Positions 1-5,958 of a stretch of 7,876 nucleotides of DNA are shown piece by piece. Source of the stretch: Alphaproteobacteria bacterium UBA6062 (GTDB lineage Bacteria > Pseudomonadota > Alphaproteobacteria > Sneathiellales > Sneathiellaceae); assembly GCA_002428885.1 (NCBI GenBank), contig DIYE01000074.1, positions 1-7,876 of the forward strand, read 5' to 3'. Position 1 is the first letter of the stretch. Every line of letters begins with the position of its first letter. Both the position numbers and the translations under genes were made by a program. The notes under the pieces are model-generated. The model was not told the DNA's origin. It saw nothing but the letters and a program-made list of their open reading frames with translations, and made no database searches.

Positions 1-762
1 ATAGTCTTCCTTGCTGACCGCCTTAACCGCGATCGGCATGAAGCCATGACGGGCTCCGCACAGCTCGGAACACTGGCCGTAATACATGCCTTCTTTTTCG
101 ATCCGCATCCAGGTCTCGTTCAGGCGTCCCGGAACCGCATCCATCTTCACACCAAAAGCCGGCATGGCCCAGGAGTGCAGAACATCTTCTGCCGTAACCA
201 GCAGACGGATATTGGTATCGATAGGAAGAACGATCGTATTGTCTGTCGCGAGCAGGCGAGGCTGGCCTTCCTGAAGATCTTCATCCTCTACCATCACCGC
301 ATCAAAAGCGAGCTCATCTTCGTCCACATATTCATAGCCCCAATACCACTGATAACCGATGGCTTTCAGCGTCATCTCGGCTTTTTCGGTGCGATCGCCA
401 AAATAAAGAAGTTTGAAAGACGGAACAGCGATACCGATCAGGATGAGGATCGGAACAACAGTCCAGATAAATTCAATCAGGGTATTATGGGAAGTCTTGG
501 AGGGAGTTGGGTTTGCCTTACGGTTGAACTTAACCATCACATAGATGAGCAAGAGCAAGACAAATACTGAAATCGCCGTAATGATATACAGCAACAGAGT
601 ATGAAATTCATGCATCTGGTGAGCAACAGGAGAGAATGCATCCTGAAACCCAAATTGCCAAGGAGTCGGTTGACCTTGAACCGCAACGGCGTTCCCCATT
701 GTCAGCACTGATACCGCAAACGCAGCAAACAGAGCGACAACCTTCTTTACCATAGCCATCAT
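1..762 (-). CDS. coxB: cytochrome c oxidase subunit II (CuA subunit), 3' end cut by the window
   Basis: Subunit II of an aa3-type cytochrome c oxidase. It accepts electrons from cytochrome c at the binuclear CuA centre on the periplasmic side and passes them to haem a in subunit I. The 254 visible codons show a Sec-type signal peptide (about residues 1-28) and two membrane helices (about 55-78 and 95-117). The QWYW aromatic motif follows at 138-141, then the cupredoxin domain with the full CuA ligand set: H196, C231, E233, C235, H239 and M242 (motif CSELCGARHGFM). Only a short C-terminal tail should be missing. Possible starts are ATG at 762, 759 and 753. GGGA at 770-767 lies 4 bases before the first and 7 before the second, so 762 or 759 are preferred. 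No haem c motif is present in the visible part. It is divergent from tldD, a neighbourhood familiar from alphaproteobacterial cox clusters, and is probably the first gene of a cox operon continuing leftwards. Confidence 0.97.
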   Translation of the reverse strand, partial: MMAMVKKVVALFAAFAVSVLTMGNAVAVQGQPTPWQFGFQDAFSPVAHQMHEFHTLLLYIITAISVFVLLLLIYVMVKFNRKANPTPSKTSHNTLIEFIWTVVPILILIGIAVPSFKLLYFGDRTEKAEMTLKAIGYQWYWGYEYVDEDELAFDAVMVEDEDLQEGQPRLLATDNTIVLPIDTNIRLLVTAEDVLHSWAMPAFGVKMDAVPGRLNETWMRIEKEGMYYGQCSELCGARHGFMPIAVKAVSKEDY

Positions 763-801
763 TTATTCCCGTTTCTAATCGCTTTCTTTAGCTCGGCAGA
801 A

Positions 802-822
802 CCCTGGCTTTACGACACAGGG
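802..822 (-). other. small inverted repeat in the coxB leader
   Basis: CCCTG (802-806) and CAGGG (818-822) form a perfect 5-bp inverted repeat with an 11-base spacer. It lies within the predicted untranslated leader of coxB, about 40 bases before the start codon. It could form a short GC-rich hairpin in the mRNA or be a protein site. At this length it could also be chance. Confidence 0.25.
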
Positions 823-840
823 ATTTCTGATCATTGCATG

Positions 841-869
841 TTTATAGCCAGTCTATTGACGCAAATCAA
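841..869 (-). promoter_or_regulatory. predicted sigma70-type promoter of coxB
   Basis: Read on the minus strand, a -35 element TTGATT (869-864) and a -10 element TATAAA (846-841) are separated by exactly 17 bases. Transcription would begin near 834, giving a leader of about 72 bases to the ATG at 762. This is the best promoter match in the intergenic region. The -35 hexamer lies inside an FNR-type box, so promoter and regulator binding would overlap. The start site is inferred, not shown. Confidence 0.6.
856..869. promoter_or_regulatory. FNR/FixK-type operator, box 1 (TTGAC-N4-ATCAA)
   Basis: TTGAC GCAA ATCAA matches the TTGAY-N4-RTCAA consensus of the FNR/FixK/Anr family at every constrained position. 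Its centre (862.5) would be at about -28.5 of the predicted coxB promoter, covering the -35 hexamer. For CRP/FNR proteins that position normally means repression. Repressing an aa3 oxidase under low oxygen fits the usual use of FNR-type regulators. Confidence 0.6.
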
Positions 870-871
870 AA

Positions 872-885
872 ATGATTCAGATCAA
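872..885. promoter_or_regulatory. FNR/FixK-type operator, box 2 (one mismatch)
   Basis: ATGAT TCAG ATCAA differs by one base from TTGAT-N4-ATCAA. Its centre lies 16 bp from that of box 1, so the two dimers would sit about one and a half helical turns apart. It would lie near -44.5 of the predicted coxB promoter, close to the -41.5 position typical of class II activation. It contains a GATTC, which is a GANTC methylation site if the host has CcrM. Confidence 0.45.
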
Positions 886-1023
886 ATCGGGGCGGAAACT
901 ACACTAACGCACTGGAAATGAACAAGCCTGTGACTGGAATAAATCAGATACCAATATATATTCTTTTTACTATGCGAACCTCATCAGCATCAATTTTTCA
1001 TACAAAACAACAACATAGATACA

Positions 1024-1038
1024 TTAAATTATACTTAA
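1024..1038. promoter_or_regulatory. CtrA-like site (TTAA-N7-TTAA)
   Basis: Two TTAA tetramers separated by exactly seven bases match the full consensus of the alphaproteobacterial cell-cycle regulator CtrA. The site is in the AT-rich part of the intergenic region, about 200 bp from the tldD start and 260 bp from coxB. In DNA this AT-rich the match could be chance, and no good promoter is placed next to it, so it is a weak call. Confidence 0.3.
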
Positions 1039-1073
1039 TAAGTCAATAAAACTTCACTCGATCATGTTGTTTT

Positions 1074-1112
1074 TTTGTCAAGTTGTGACATTTTGTCGCA
1101 GTTTTTGTCACA
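1074..1112. promoter_or_regulatory. cluster of TTGTC repeats with nested inverted repeats
   Basis: Three direct TTGTC elements (starting at 1075, 1093 and 1105) are interleaved with one inverted copy. TGTCA (1076-1080) and TGACA (1086-1090) form an inverted repeat with a 5-base gap. TGTGACA (1084-1090) and TGTCACA (1106-1112) form a 7-bp inverted repeat with centres 22 bp apart, two helical turns. This has the look of an operator array for a dimeric regulator, about 120-160 bp before tldD. The regulator is unknown. Confidence 0.4.
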
Positions 1113-1235
1113 CCTTCTACCTCCGGTTCCTGAATCACAAAAAAGTAGGACAGACTATCTCTCGACATTTGACGCTGAAAATCCCATATTCAGAACAAGC
1201 CGGATGCCGGCGTCATCTTATTGCGGAGCAAGTGC

Positions 1236-2672
1236 GTGACCGATATCAAGACTGCCAACAAACTCTTTTTCGACGGAACCGATATGGAGCGGAATGCCGT
1301 GGAAAAACTGGTCTCCGAGTCCCTAAACGGTGCCGATGACGGCGAACTTTTTCTTGAATACCGGCAATCCGAAGGCTTTTCTTTTGATGACGGACGCCTG
1401 AAGAGCGCAAGCTTTGACACCACACAGGGCTTTGGTCTGAGAGCTGTTTCAGGAGAGGCAACAGGCTTCGCCCACGCATCAGAATTAAGTGAGCAGGCCA
1501 TCCGGACAGCGTCAGATACAGTCAAAGCCGTTTCAGGCGGAAAAGGCGGGTCGCTTGCTCTAGCGCCTGCAGGAGCCAATCGGTCCCTTTATGCCGATGA
1601 CAATCCGCTGCAGAATATCCCCTTCGATGCGAAAGTAAAAACGCTCGCCGATATTGACGCCTATGCAAGAGCCAAAGACAGCCGCGTTGTGCAGGTATCC
1701 GCTTCTCTGGCCGGCTCCTGGCAGGCCATTGAGATTATCCGGGGCGGCGGGGAACGAAGCGGCGACATCAGGCCTCTGGTTCGCCTCAACGTTTCCGTCG
1801 TGGTCGAGAAGGGTGGCCGACGAGAGACAGGCAGTCATGGTCTCGGCGGCCGTACAGGTTATGATTTTTATCTTGAGGAAAACACCTGGAAAGAAGCTGT
1901 CGACGAAGCCTTGCGCCAGGCTGTCGTTAATCTGGAAGCCGTTGAAGCACCGGCCGGTGAAATGGATGTGATCGTCGGTCCGGGCTGGCCCGGTATTATT
2001 CTGCATGAGGCTGTCGGGCACGGTCTGGAAGGTGATTTCAACCGCAAGAAAACCTCTGTCTTCTCTGGCCTTATCGGTGAACGCGTTGCCTCACCGGGTG
2101 TCACTGTTGTTGATGACGGGACGATCCCGGATCGCCGGGGTTCCTTGAGTGTTGATGATGAGGGAACCGCAAGCAGCAGTACGACCCTGATTGAAGACGG
2201 CATCCTCGTCGGATATATGCAGGATCGGCAAAATGCCCGATTGATGGGCGTTGAACCTACCGGCAACGGACGTCGTGAGAGCTTTGCCCATATGCCCATG
2301 CCCCGCATGACCAATACTTATATGCTGGCCGGAGAGCAGGATCCGGATGAAATTGTCTCGTCCGTTAAAAAGGGTCTTTACACCATCAACTTTGGTGGCG
2401 GCCAGGTGGATATTACCTCCGGTAAATTCGTCTTCTCCTGCACCGAAGCCTATCTGATTGAAGATGGCAAGCTAACCGCGCCGGTTAAAGGCGCCACCCT
2501 GATCGGTACCGGCAGCGAAGCCCTCAAAAAGGTGAAGGCAATCGGTAATGATATGTCCCTCGACAGCGGCATCGGCACTTGCGGTAAAGCCGGACAGAGT
2601 GTCCCGGTCGGTGTTGGTCAGCCAACCATGCTGCTGGGTGGCTTAACAGTCGGCGGCACCGCCGGTCAGTAA
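1236..2672 (+). CDS. tldD: metalloprotease TldD
   Basis: TldD is the catalytic subunit of the TldD/TldE(PmbA) heterodimeric cytoplasmic zinc protease. In other bacteria it trims unfolded peptides, matures microcin B17 and helps degrade the antitoxin CcdA. The 478-residue product has the usual family length. It carries HEAVGHGLEGDFNRK with zinc ligands H257 and H262 and catalytic E258. The C-terminal CGKAGQSVPVGVGQPT block holds the family cysteine (C449), and the protein ends in LTVGGTAGQ. The HExxxH separates it from PmbA/TldE, which lacks it. I chose GTG at 1236 because GGAG at 1225-1228 stands 7 bases before it; TTG at 1221 would add five residues but has no such site. No pmbA/tldE partner is in the window. 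A cytochrome gene follows after 4 bp, so the two are probably co-transcribed. Confidence 0.96.
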   Translation: MTDIKTANKLFFDGTDMERNAVEKLVSESLNGADDGELFLEYRQSEGFSFDDGRLKSASFDTTQGFGLRAVSGEATGFAHASELSEQAIRTASDTVKAVSGGKGGSLALAPAGANRSLYADDNPLQNIPFDAKVKTLADIDAYARAKDSRVVQVSASLAGSWQAIEIIRGGGERSGDIRPLVRLNVSVVVEKGGRRETGSHGLGGRTGYDFYLEENTWKEAVDEALRQAVVNLEAVEAPAGEMDVIVGPGWPGIILHEAVGHGLEGDFNRKKTSVFSGLIGERVASPGVTVVDDGTIPDRRGSLSVDDEGTASSSTTLIEDGILVGYMQDRQNARLMGVEPTGNGRRESFAHMPMPRMTNTYMLAGEQDPDEIVSSVKKGLYTINFGGGQVDITSGKFVFSCTEAYLIEDGKLTAPVKGATLIGTGSEALKKVKAIGNDMSLDSGIGTCGKAGQSVPVGVGQPTMLLGGLTVGGTAGQ

Positions 2673-2676
2673 GACC

Positions 2677-3489
2677 GTGAACCGGACTGTTATCAGTCTT
2701 TCTCTTACCCTGCTTCTGTTTCAGGTCAGCTTTGCATTTTCGCAATCCGCTCTCTGGCTACCGCCCGGCAGTAGAACGGATGCTAAGACACGCATACCGG
2801 AACTGATCGATAAAAACAGCGCCTGGAACAGAACAACAATCCTCGGCAAGCTTCTGTTTAACAGTCCCTCCGTCCTGGGGGAGAAAGCCGTAAGGATCGG
2901 ATTATCCTGTAATAGCTGCCATCCATCAGGGCATGTCAATACAGACTTCTACATTGAAGGGCTTTCCGACAAACCGGGTACAATCGACCTTACGAACAGC
3001 TTTTGGCGAGACGGGACCGAGGATAAAACCTTTAACCCGGTTCCGATCCCAAGCCTTCGGAATGCAAAGGAAACGGCACCTTACGGTACCCTGCAGATCC
3101 TTCCGACACTCCCGGCCTTTACAAGACATGTCATCGTCACCGAATTTGGCGGCCCGGAACCGGATCAGGAAACTCTGGAAGCCCTTGTCGCCTATATGCT
3201 TCTTCTGGAAAAGGAGACAGGTGATAACCGGTTTATACAGGCTCAAACACCATCGATCAGAGCGACGGCCGATATTCTTTCACCGGCAATTGAAGCCCGT
3301 GACATCAATCGTTTTGATCGAAACAGCTCTCTCTTTCGGGAAGAGCTTGGCCGCCGGATAAATTCAAAGAATGAAGTGGCATTCAAACAAATTGTTCAGG
3401 ACCTGAAAAAGCTACGCCAAACATTCCGGGATAAACCTGAACATCTGGAAAAAGCTTTCGAAACACTCCTCGCAGGGCTGGATCAGTAA
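2677..3489 (+). CDS. exported mono-haem c-type cytochrome, CCP/MauG-like
   Basis: A 270-residue periplasmic protein with an N-terminal signal peptide (hydrophobic 5-20, cleavage about 20-25) and a single haem c site, C78-N-S-C81-H82. LGKLLFNSP at 56-64 and PSLRNAKETAPYG at 125-137 resemble motifs around a haem domain of cytochrome c peroxidase/MauG-type proteins, which suggests that family. Those enzymes normally carry two CxxCH sites and exceed 300 residues; this one has one, so a peroxidase reaction cannot be assumed. Only one internal Met (M174) and three other His (86, 151, 256) are available as a sixth haem ligand. The C-terminal third (about 190-270) is charged and probably helical, with no recognised domain. 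The GTG start lies 4 bp after the tldD stop with only a weak ribosome binding site, so translation may be coupled. Function unknown; electron transfer or redox sensing is the safest inference. Confidence 0.85.
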   Translation: MNRTVISLSLTLLLFQVSFAFSQSALWLPPGSRTDAKTRIPELIDKNSAWNRTTILGKLLFNSPSVLGEKAVRIGLSCNSCHPSGHVNTDFYIEGLSDKPGTIDLTNSFWRDGTEDKTFNPVPIPSLRNAKETAPYGTLQILPTLPAFTRHVIVTEFGGPEPDQETLEALVAYMLLLEKETGDNRFIQAQTPSIRATADILSPAIEARDINRFDRNSSLFREELGRRINSKNEVAFKQIVQDLKKLRQTFRDKPEHLEKAFETLLAGLDQ

Positions 3490-4850
3490 GCGAAATCCCG
3501 GAAGACAGGATCGACAGAACCGCCCCATTCTCCTTCATACAGTGCCAATAATTCTTCAGCCGGTGTTACACCTGTTTCCACAATCGTTTTCAAAGCATTG
3601 AGGAAATGGGTCTCGTCTTCACCAAAACTATCCAGTCGCTTGCGGGATTTCAGGCCTTGCGTAGAAATGTCGAGAATATCACCGGCCAAATCACGAACGG
3701 TTCGTCCGTCTGGCGTCGGTGTTTTCATGGCTTGGGTTATGACACCGTCGCGAAGGTTCTGACGCTCCTCCGCGGTCCAGCCTTTTACCAGATCCCAGGC
3801 GGCTTCCAGCGCCGCATCATCATACAGCAATCCAACCCAGAAAGCCGGAAGCGCACAAAGTCGGCGCCAGGGTCCGCCATCAGCGCCCCGCATTTCAAGG
3901 AAGCGTTTCATCCGGACTTCCGGGAATAATGTGGTCAGGTGATTATCCCAATCCACCAGATTAGGGTATTCGCCGGGCAAGCCAGGCAGCTTACCATCCA
4001 GAAAATCCCGAAAGGACTGGCCGGAAACGTCTATATACTCACCGTCCCGATAGACAAAATACATGGGGACATCAAGAGCGTAGTCCACATAACGCTCAAA
4101 GGAAAAACCGTCCTCGAAGACAAAGGGGAGCATTCCTGTCCGGTCCGGATCTGTATCCGTCCAGATATGGCTGCGATGGCTGAGATGCCCGTTTGGCTTA
4201 CCTTCCGTAAAGGGGGAGTTTGCGAAAAGCGCTGTTGCGACAGGCTGCAAGGCCAGGCTTGTACGGAATTTCTTGATCATATCCGCTTCGGAGGAATAAT
4301 CCAGATTGACCTGCACCGTGCAGGAACGGAACATCATGTCCAGACCGTGCTGTCCCCGGGTCGGCATATAGGCTTTCATAATCCCATATCGCCCTTTAGG
4401 CATGATCGGTGTTTCTGCAAGCGACCACTTCGGACTAAAGCCAAGTCCCAGAAAACCGACGCCAACCTCGTCACCGACTTCCTGCACCTGCGCCAGATGA
4501 GTATGAACCTCACTACAGGTCTGATGTAGATTTTCAAGCGCTTCGCCCGACAATTCGAGTTGGCCGCCCGGTTCAAGACTGACGGAATGCCCTTTCATGG
4601 TCAGGGCAATAACATTATCGCCTTCATAATCAGGCTTCCAGCCAAACCGCTGCAGGCCTTCCAGCATTGCTTTGATACCGCCCGGTCCTTCGTAAGGAAG
4701 CGGCTTTAACGTTTCAAGGCAGAAACCGAACTTTTCATGCTCGGTTCCGATCCGCCAGTTTTCTTTAGGTTTGTTGCCGCTTTCGGCAAATTCGACGAGT
4801 TGGGCTTTGCTGGTGATCTCTACAGCGTCACCTTTTGCAGGTCCGGACAT
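3483..4850 (-). CDS. gshA: glutamate-cysteine ligase, plant/alphaproteobacterial type
   Basis: Catalyses the ATP-dependent joining of L-glutamate and L-cysteine to gamma-glutamylcysteine, the first and usually rate-limiting step of glutathione synthesis, in the cytoplasm. The 455-residue product shows RIGTEHEKF (33-41), PGGQLELSG (94-102), KGRYGIMKAYMP (152-163), MFRSCTVQVNLDY (173-185), RSHIWTDTDPDRTG (226-239) and LEMRGAD (318-324). These are hallmarks of the class shared by alphaproteobacteria and plants, not the enterobacterial GshA. Cysteines lie at 44, 112, 177 and 332; whether any pair forms the redox-regulatory disulfide known from plants is unknown. The ATG at 4850 is preceded by GAGAGG with about 6 bases of spacing, a good ribosome binding site. 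The 3' end overlaps the cytochrome gene by 7 bp. It follows rsmE on the same strand, a common alphaproteobacterial order, across a 133-bp gap that may hold its own promoter. Confidence 0.96.
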   Translation of the reverse strand: MSGPAKGDAVEITSKAQLVEFAESGNKPKENWRIGTEHEKFGFCLETLKPLPYEGPGGIKAMLEGLQRFGWKPDYEGDNVIALTMKGHSVSLEPGGQLELSGEALENLHQTCSEVHTHLAQVQEVGDEVGVGFLGLGFSPKWSLAETPIMPKGRYGIMKAYMPTRGQHGLDMMFRSCTVQVNLDYSSEADMIKKFRTSLALQPVATALFANSPFTEGKPNGHLSHRSHIWTDTDPDRTGMLPFVFEDGFSFERYVDYALDVPMYFVYRDGEYIDVSGQSFRDFLDGKLPGLPGEYPNLVDWDNHLTTLFPEVRMKRFLEMRGADGGPWRRLCALPAFWVGLLYDDAALEAAWDLVKGWTAEERQNLRDGVITQAMKTPTPDGRTVRDLAGDILDISTQGLKSRKRLDSFGEDETHFLNALKTIVETGVTPAEELLALYEGEWGGSVDPVFRDFAY

Positions 4851-4872
4851 GTTTTTCCTCTCAAAAAGCTCT

Positions 4873-4910
4873 GGCCGGATTGGGCGCCCTGATCCCGACC
4901 ACGTTTTTTT
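4873..4910 (+). terminator. terminator-like hairpin plus T7 run, in the gshA leader
   Basis: On the plus strand, GGCCGGAT (4873-4880) pairs with ATCCCGACC (4892-4900), with one C-A mismatch and one bulged C, around the self-complementary GGGCGCCC (4882-4889). Seven T follow at 4904-4910. That is the shape of an intrinsic terminator for plus-strand transcription. No plus-strand gene ends nearby; the closest is the cytochrome gene 1.4 kb upstream. On the minus strand the same repeat gives a slightly better hairpin (G-U in place of C-A) in the gshA mRNA leader, about 25-50 bases before the ATG. It may therefore be a leader structure instead. Confidence 0.35.
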
Positions 4911-4983
4911 ATGAATTAATCCATTGAATTCGATGCATCAAGTTTTAATCCGGTAAATAAACTGAATGACTGTCAGATTTTGA

Positions 4984-5745
4984 TTACTCAGAGGTAACGT
5001 TGTCACCCGACCAGTCACCGACGGTCGCCTGCAGGAGGGACAGTCCGGCAATCACCGCTGTCTCCGCCCGAAGGATGCGAGGACCCAGGCTGATGGCATG
5101 AGTATTGTCGCGCGCCCGTATCATCGTCTTTTCCTCTTCGGAAAAACCACCCTCCGGCCCGACAAGCAGCGACCATTTCCCAGCGGATTTCAGAGTTTCC
5201 AACACTTGCAGGTTCCCTCCGCCGGCAAATCGCTCATCGCAGAAAACAAGAGGTCGGTCCGCGTCAAGCTCGTCCAGCGCTTTTTCCAGACGGCTAATAT
5301 CACTGATTTCCGGGACGCTGAGTCTTTCACATTGCTCGGCCGCTTCAATAGCCTGCAAATACATTTTATCTTCCCGGATCCGGTCCGCATTGGTTCTTAC
5401 CGTCTGAACCGGACATAATCTCACTGCCCCAAGCTCGGTCGCCTTTTGGATAACCAGGGAGGTCTGAATTTTCTTCAAAGGCGCAAAAAGCAGGATGATA
5501 TCCGGTTCTTGTTTTTGAGGCCTCAGCAATTCCCGCACATGAACGAGGGCATGTTGCTTGCGGATTTCCTGAAAATCGCATAGCCACTCCCCGTCACGTC
5601 CGTTGAACAGAATGACGGGATCTCCGGCCTGGCGCCGCATAACATTCCCGGCGTAATGAGCCTGCCCCTTATCCAGAACAACGCCGGTATCAGATGCGAG
5701 ATCGCTGGTAACATAAAGCCGTAAAGCTGATTTATGGGCTGCCAT
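4984..5745 (-). CDS. rsmE: 16S rRNA (uracil(1498)-N3)-methyltransferase RsmE
   Basis: Methylates N3 of U1498 in helix 44 of 16S rRNA, using S-adenosylmethionine, on the assembled 30S subunit. The 253-residue product has the usual RsmE length and an N-terminal PUA-like RNA-binding part (about 1-75). A SPOUT (trefoil-knot) methyltransferase domain follows, with KATELG (101-106), LVGPEGGFSEEE (194-205) and SLGPRILRAETA (219-230); the last two build the knotted cofactor pocket. I place the start at ATG 5745 because GGTGA lies 5 bases before it. An in-frame GTG at 5754 would add three residues but has no ribosome binding site. It is upstream of gshA on the same strand. A promoter-like sequence lies 40-70 bp before the start. 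Confidence 0.95.
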   Translation of the reverse strand: MAAHKSALRLYVTSDLASDTGVVLDKGQAHYAGNVMRRQAGDPVILFNGRDGEWLCDFQEIRKQHALVHVRELLRPQKQEPDIILLFAPLKKIQTSLVIQKATELGAVRLCPVQTVRTNADRIREDKMYLQAIEAAEQCERLSVPEISDISRLEKALDELDADRPLVFCDERFAGGGNLQVLETLKSAGKWSLLVGPEGGFSEEEKTMIRARDNTHAISLGPRILRAETAVIAGLSLLQATVGDWSGDNVTSE

Positions 5746-5785
5746 CCTGTTCACCGAAGGGTTGGTTTCACGTATATTCAGCAGG

Positions 5786-5814
5786 CTTATACTGCAAGCT
5801 GTCTAGAATGTCAC
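5786..5814 (-). promoter_or_regulatory. predicted sigma70-type promoter of rsmE
   Basis: On the minus strand, GTGACA (5814-5809) and TATAAG (5791-5786) each match the -35 and -10 consensus at five of six positions and are separated by 17 bases. The start would fall near 5779, leaving a leader of about 34 bases before the ATG at 5745. Confidence 0.5.
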
Positions 5815-5838
5815 ACTCATAGAAATTTAATAAAAACC

Positions 5839-5850
5839 GGTTAATTAACC
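5839..5850. promoter_or_regulatory. 12-bp perfect palindrome GGTTAATTAACC
   Basis: GGTTAATTAACC is its own reverse complement. It lies 25 bp upstream of the predicted rsmE -35 element and just before a plus-strand TTGACA. It suits a dimeric regulator serving either divergent gene, but no family can be assigned from it. Confidence 0.3.
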
Positions 5851-5891
5851 CAATTGACAACCGTTCGCAGGCATATGAACCTGTGGTTGCA

Positions 5892-5928
5892 CACGTGCGT
5901 TAACTCTCAACAATAAGAACCGCACGTG
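5892..5928. promoter_or_regulatory. paired CACGTG elements, 8-bp inverted repeat
   Basis: CACGTGCG (5892-5899) and CGCACGTG (5921-5928) form a perfect 8-bp inverted repeat with a 21-base spacer. Each arm contains the palindrome CACGTG. The two palindrome centres are 31 bp apart, about three helical turns, so two dimers would bind on the same face of the DNA. The pair ends 30 bp before the TTG start of the repeat protein, so it lies in its promoter or leader. The regulator is unknown. As RNA it could also form an 8-bp stem. Confidence 0.4.
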
Positions 5929-5958
5929 ATTACATCAGCAGAGTATCCGGGGGCCGTT

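Larger units (their letters stand above)
763..1235. other. divergent coxB/tldD intergenic regulatory region
   Basis: These 473 bases hold no convincing gene; the open frames across them have no family resemblance or ribosome binding site. The DNA is clearly more AT-rich than the flanking genes, especially 930-1080. The left part (763-885) carries the coxB leader, promoter and two FNR-type boxes. The middle (about 950-1040) is AT-rich with a short palindrome AATATATATT (953-962) and a CtrA-like site. The right part (1074-1112) carries clustered TTGTC elements on the tldD side. I could not identify a well-matched promoter for tldD. Confidence 0.8.
5746..5958. other. divergent rsmE/adhesin intergenic region
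   Basis: This 213-bp region lies between the divergent rsmE and the repeat-protein gene. It holds a minus-strand promoter for rsmE, a perfect 12-bp palindrome, an isolated plus-strand TTGACA (5854-5859) and two CACGTG elements. No tRNA or small gene is evident. For the plus-strand gene, the TTGACA has no good -10 element at 16-18 bp, so its promoter is not resolved. Confidence 0.6.

Noticed and set aside
46..570. Plus-strand open frame of 174 codons
   Set aside because: It is antisense to coxB, whose full CuA motif and membrane segments are clear on the minus strand.
1161..1190. TTGACG...TATTCA as a tldD promoter
   Set aside because: The spacer is only about 12 bases, too short for a sigma70 promoter.
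1064..1339. Plus-strand open frame of 91 codons crossing the tldD start
   Set aside because: No ribosome binding site or recognisable family; it overlaps the TTGTC cluster and runs out of frame into tldD.
3606..4529. Plus-strand open frames of 107 and 196 codons
   Set aside because: They lie antisense to conserved gshA motifs and have no recognisable protein features.
5854..5882. TTGACA at 5854-5859 as the -35 of an adhesin promoter
   Set aside because: The -35 is perfect, but no acceptable -10 hexamer occurs 16-18 bases downstream; the closest AT-rich hexamers are 12-14 bases away.
5926..5928. GTG at 5926 as the adhesin start
   Set aside because: In frame, but it lacks a clear ribosome binding site and lies within the inverted repeat. 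TTG 5959 follows a G-run and directly precedes the signal peptide.
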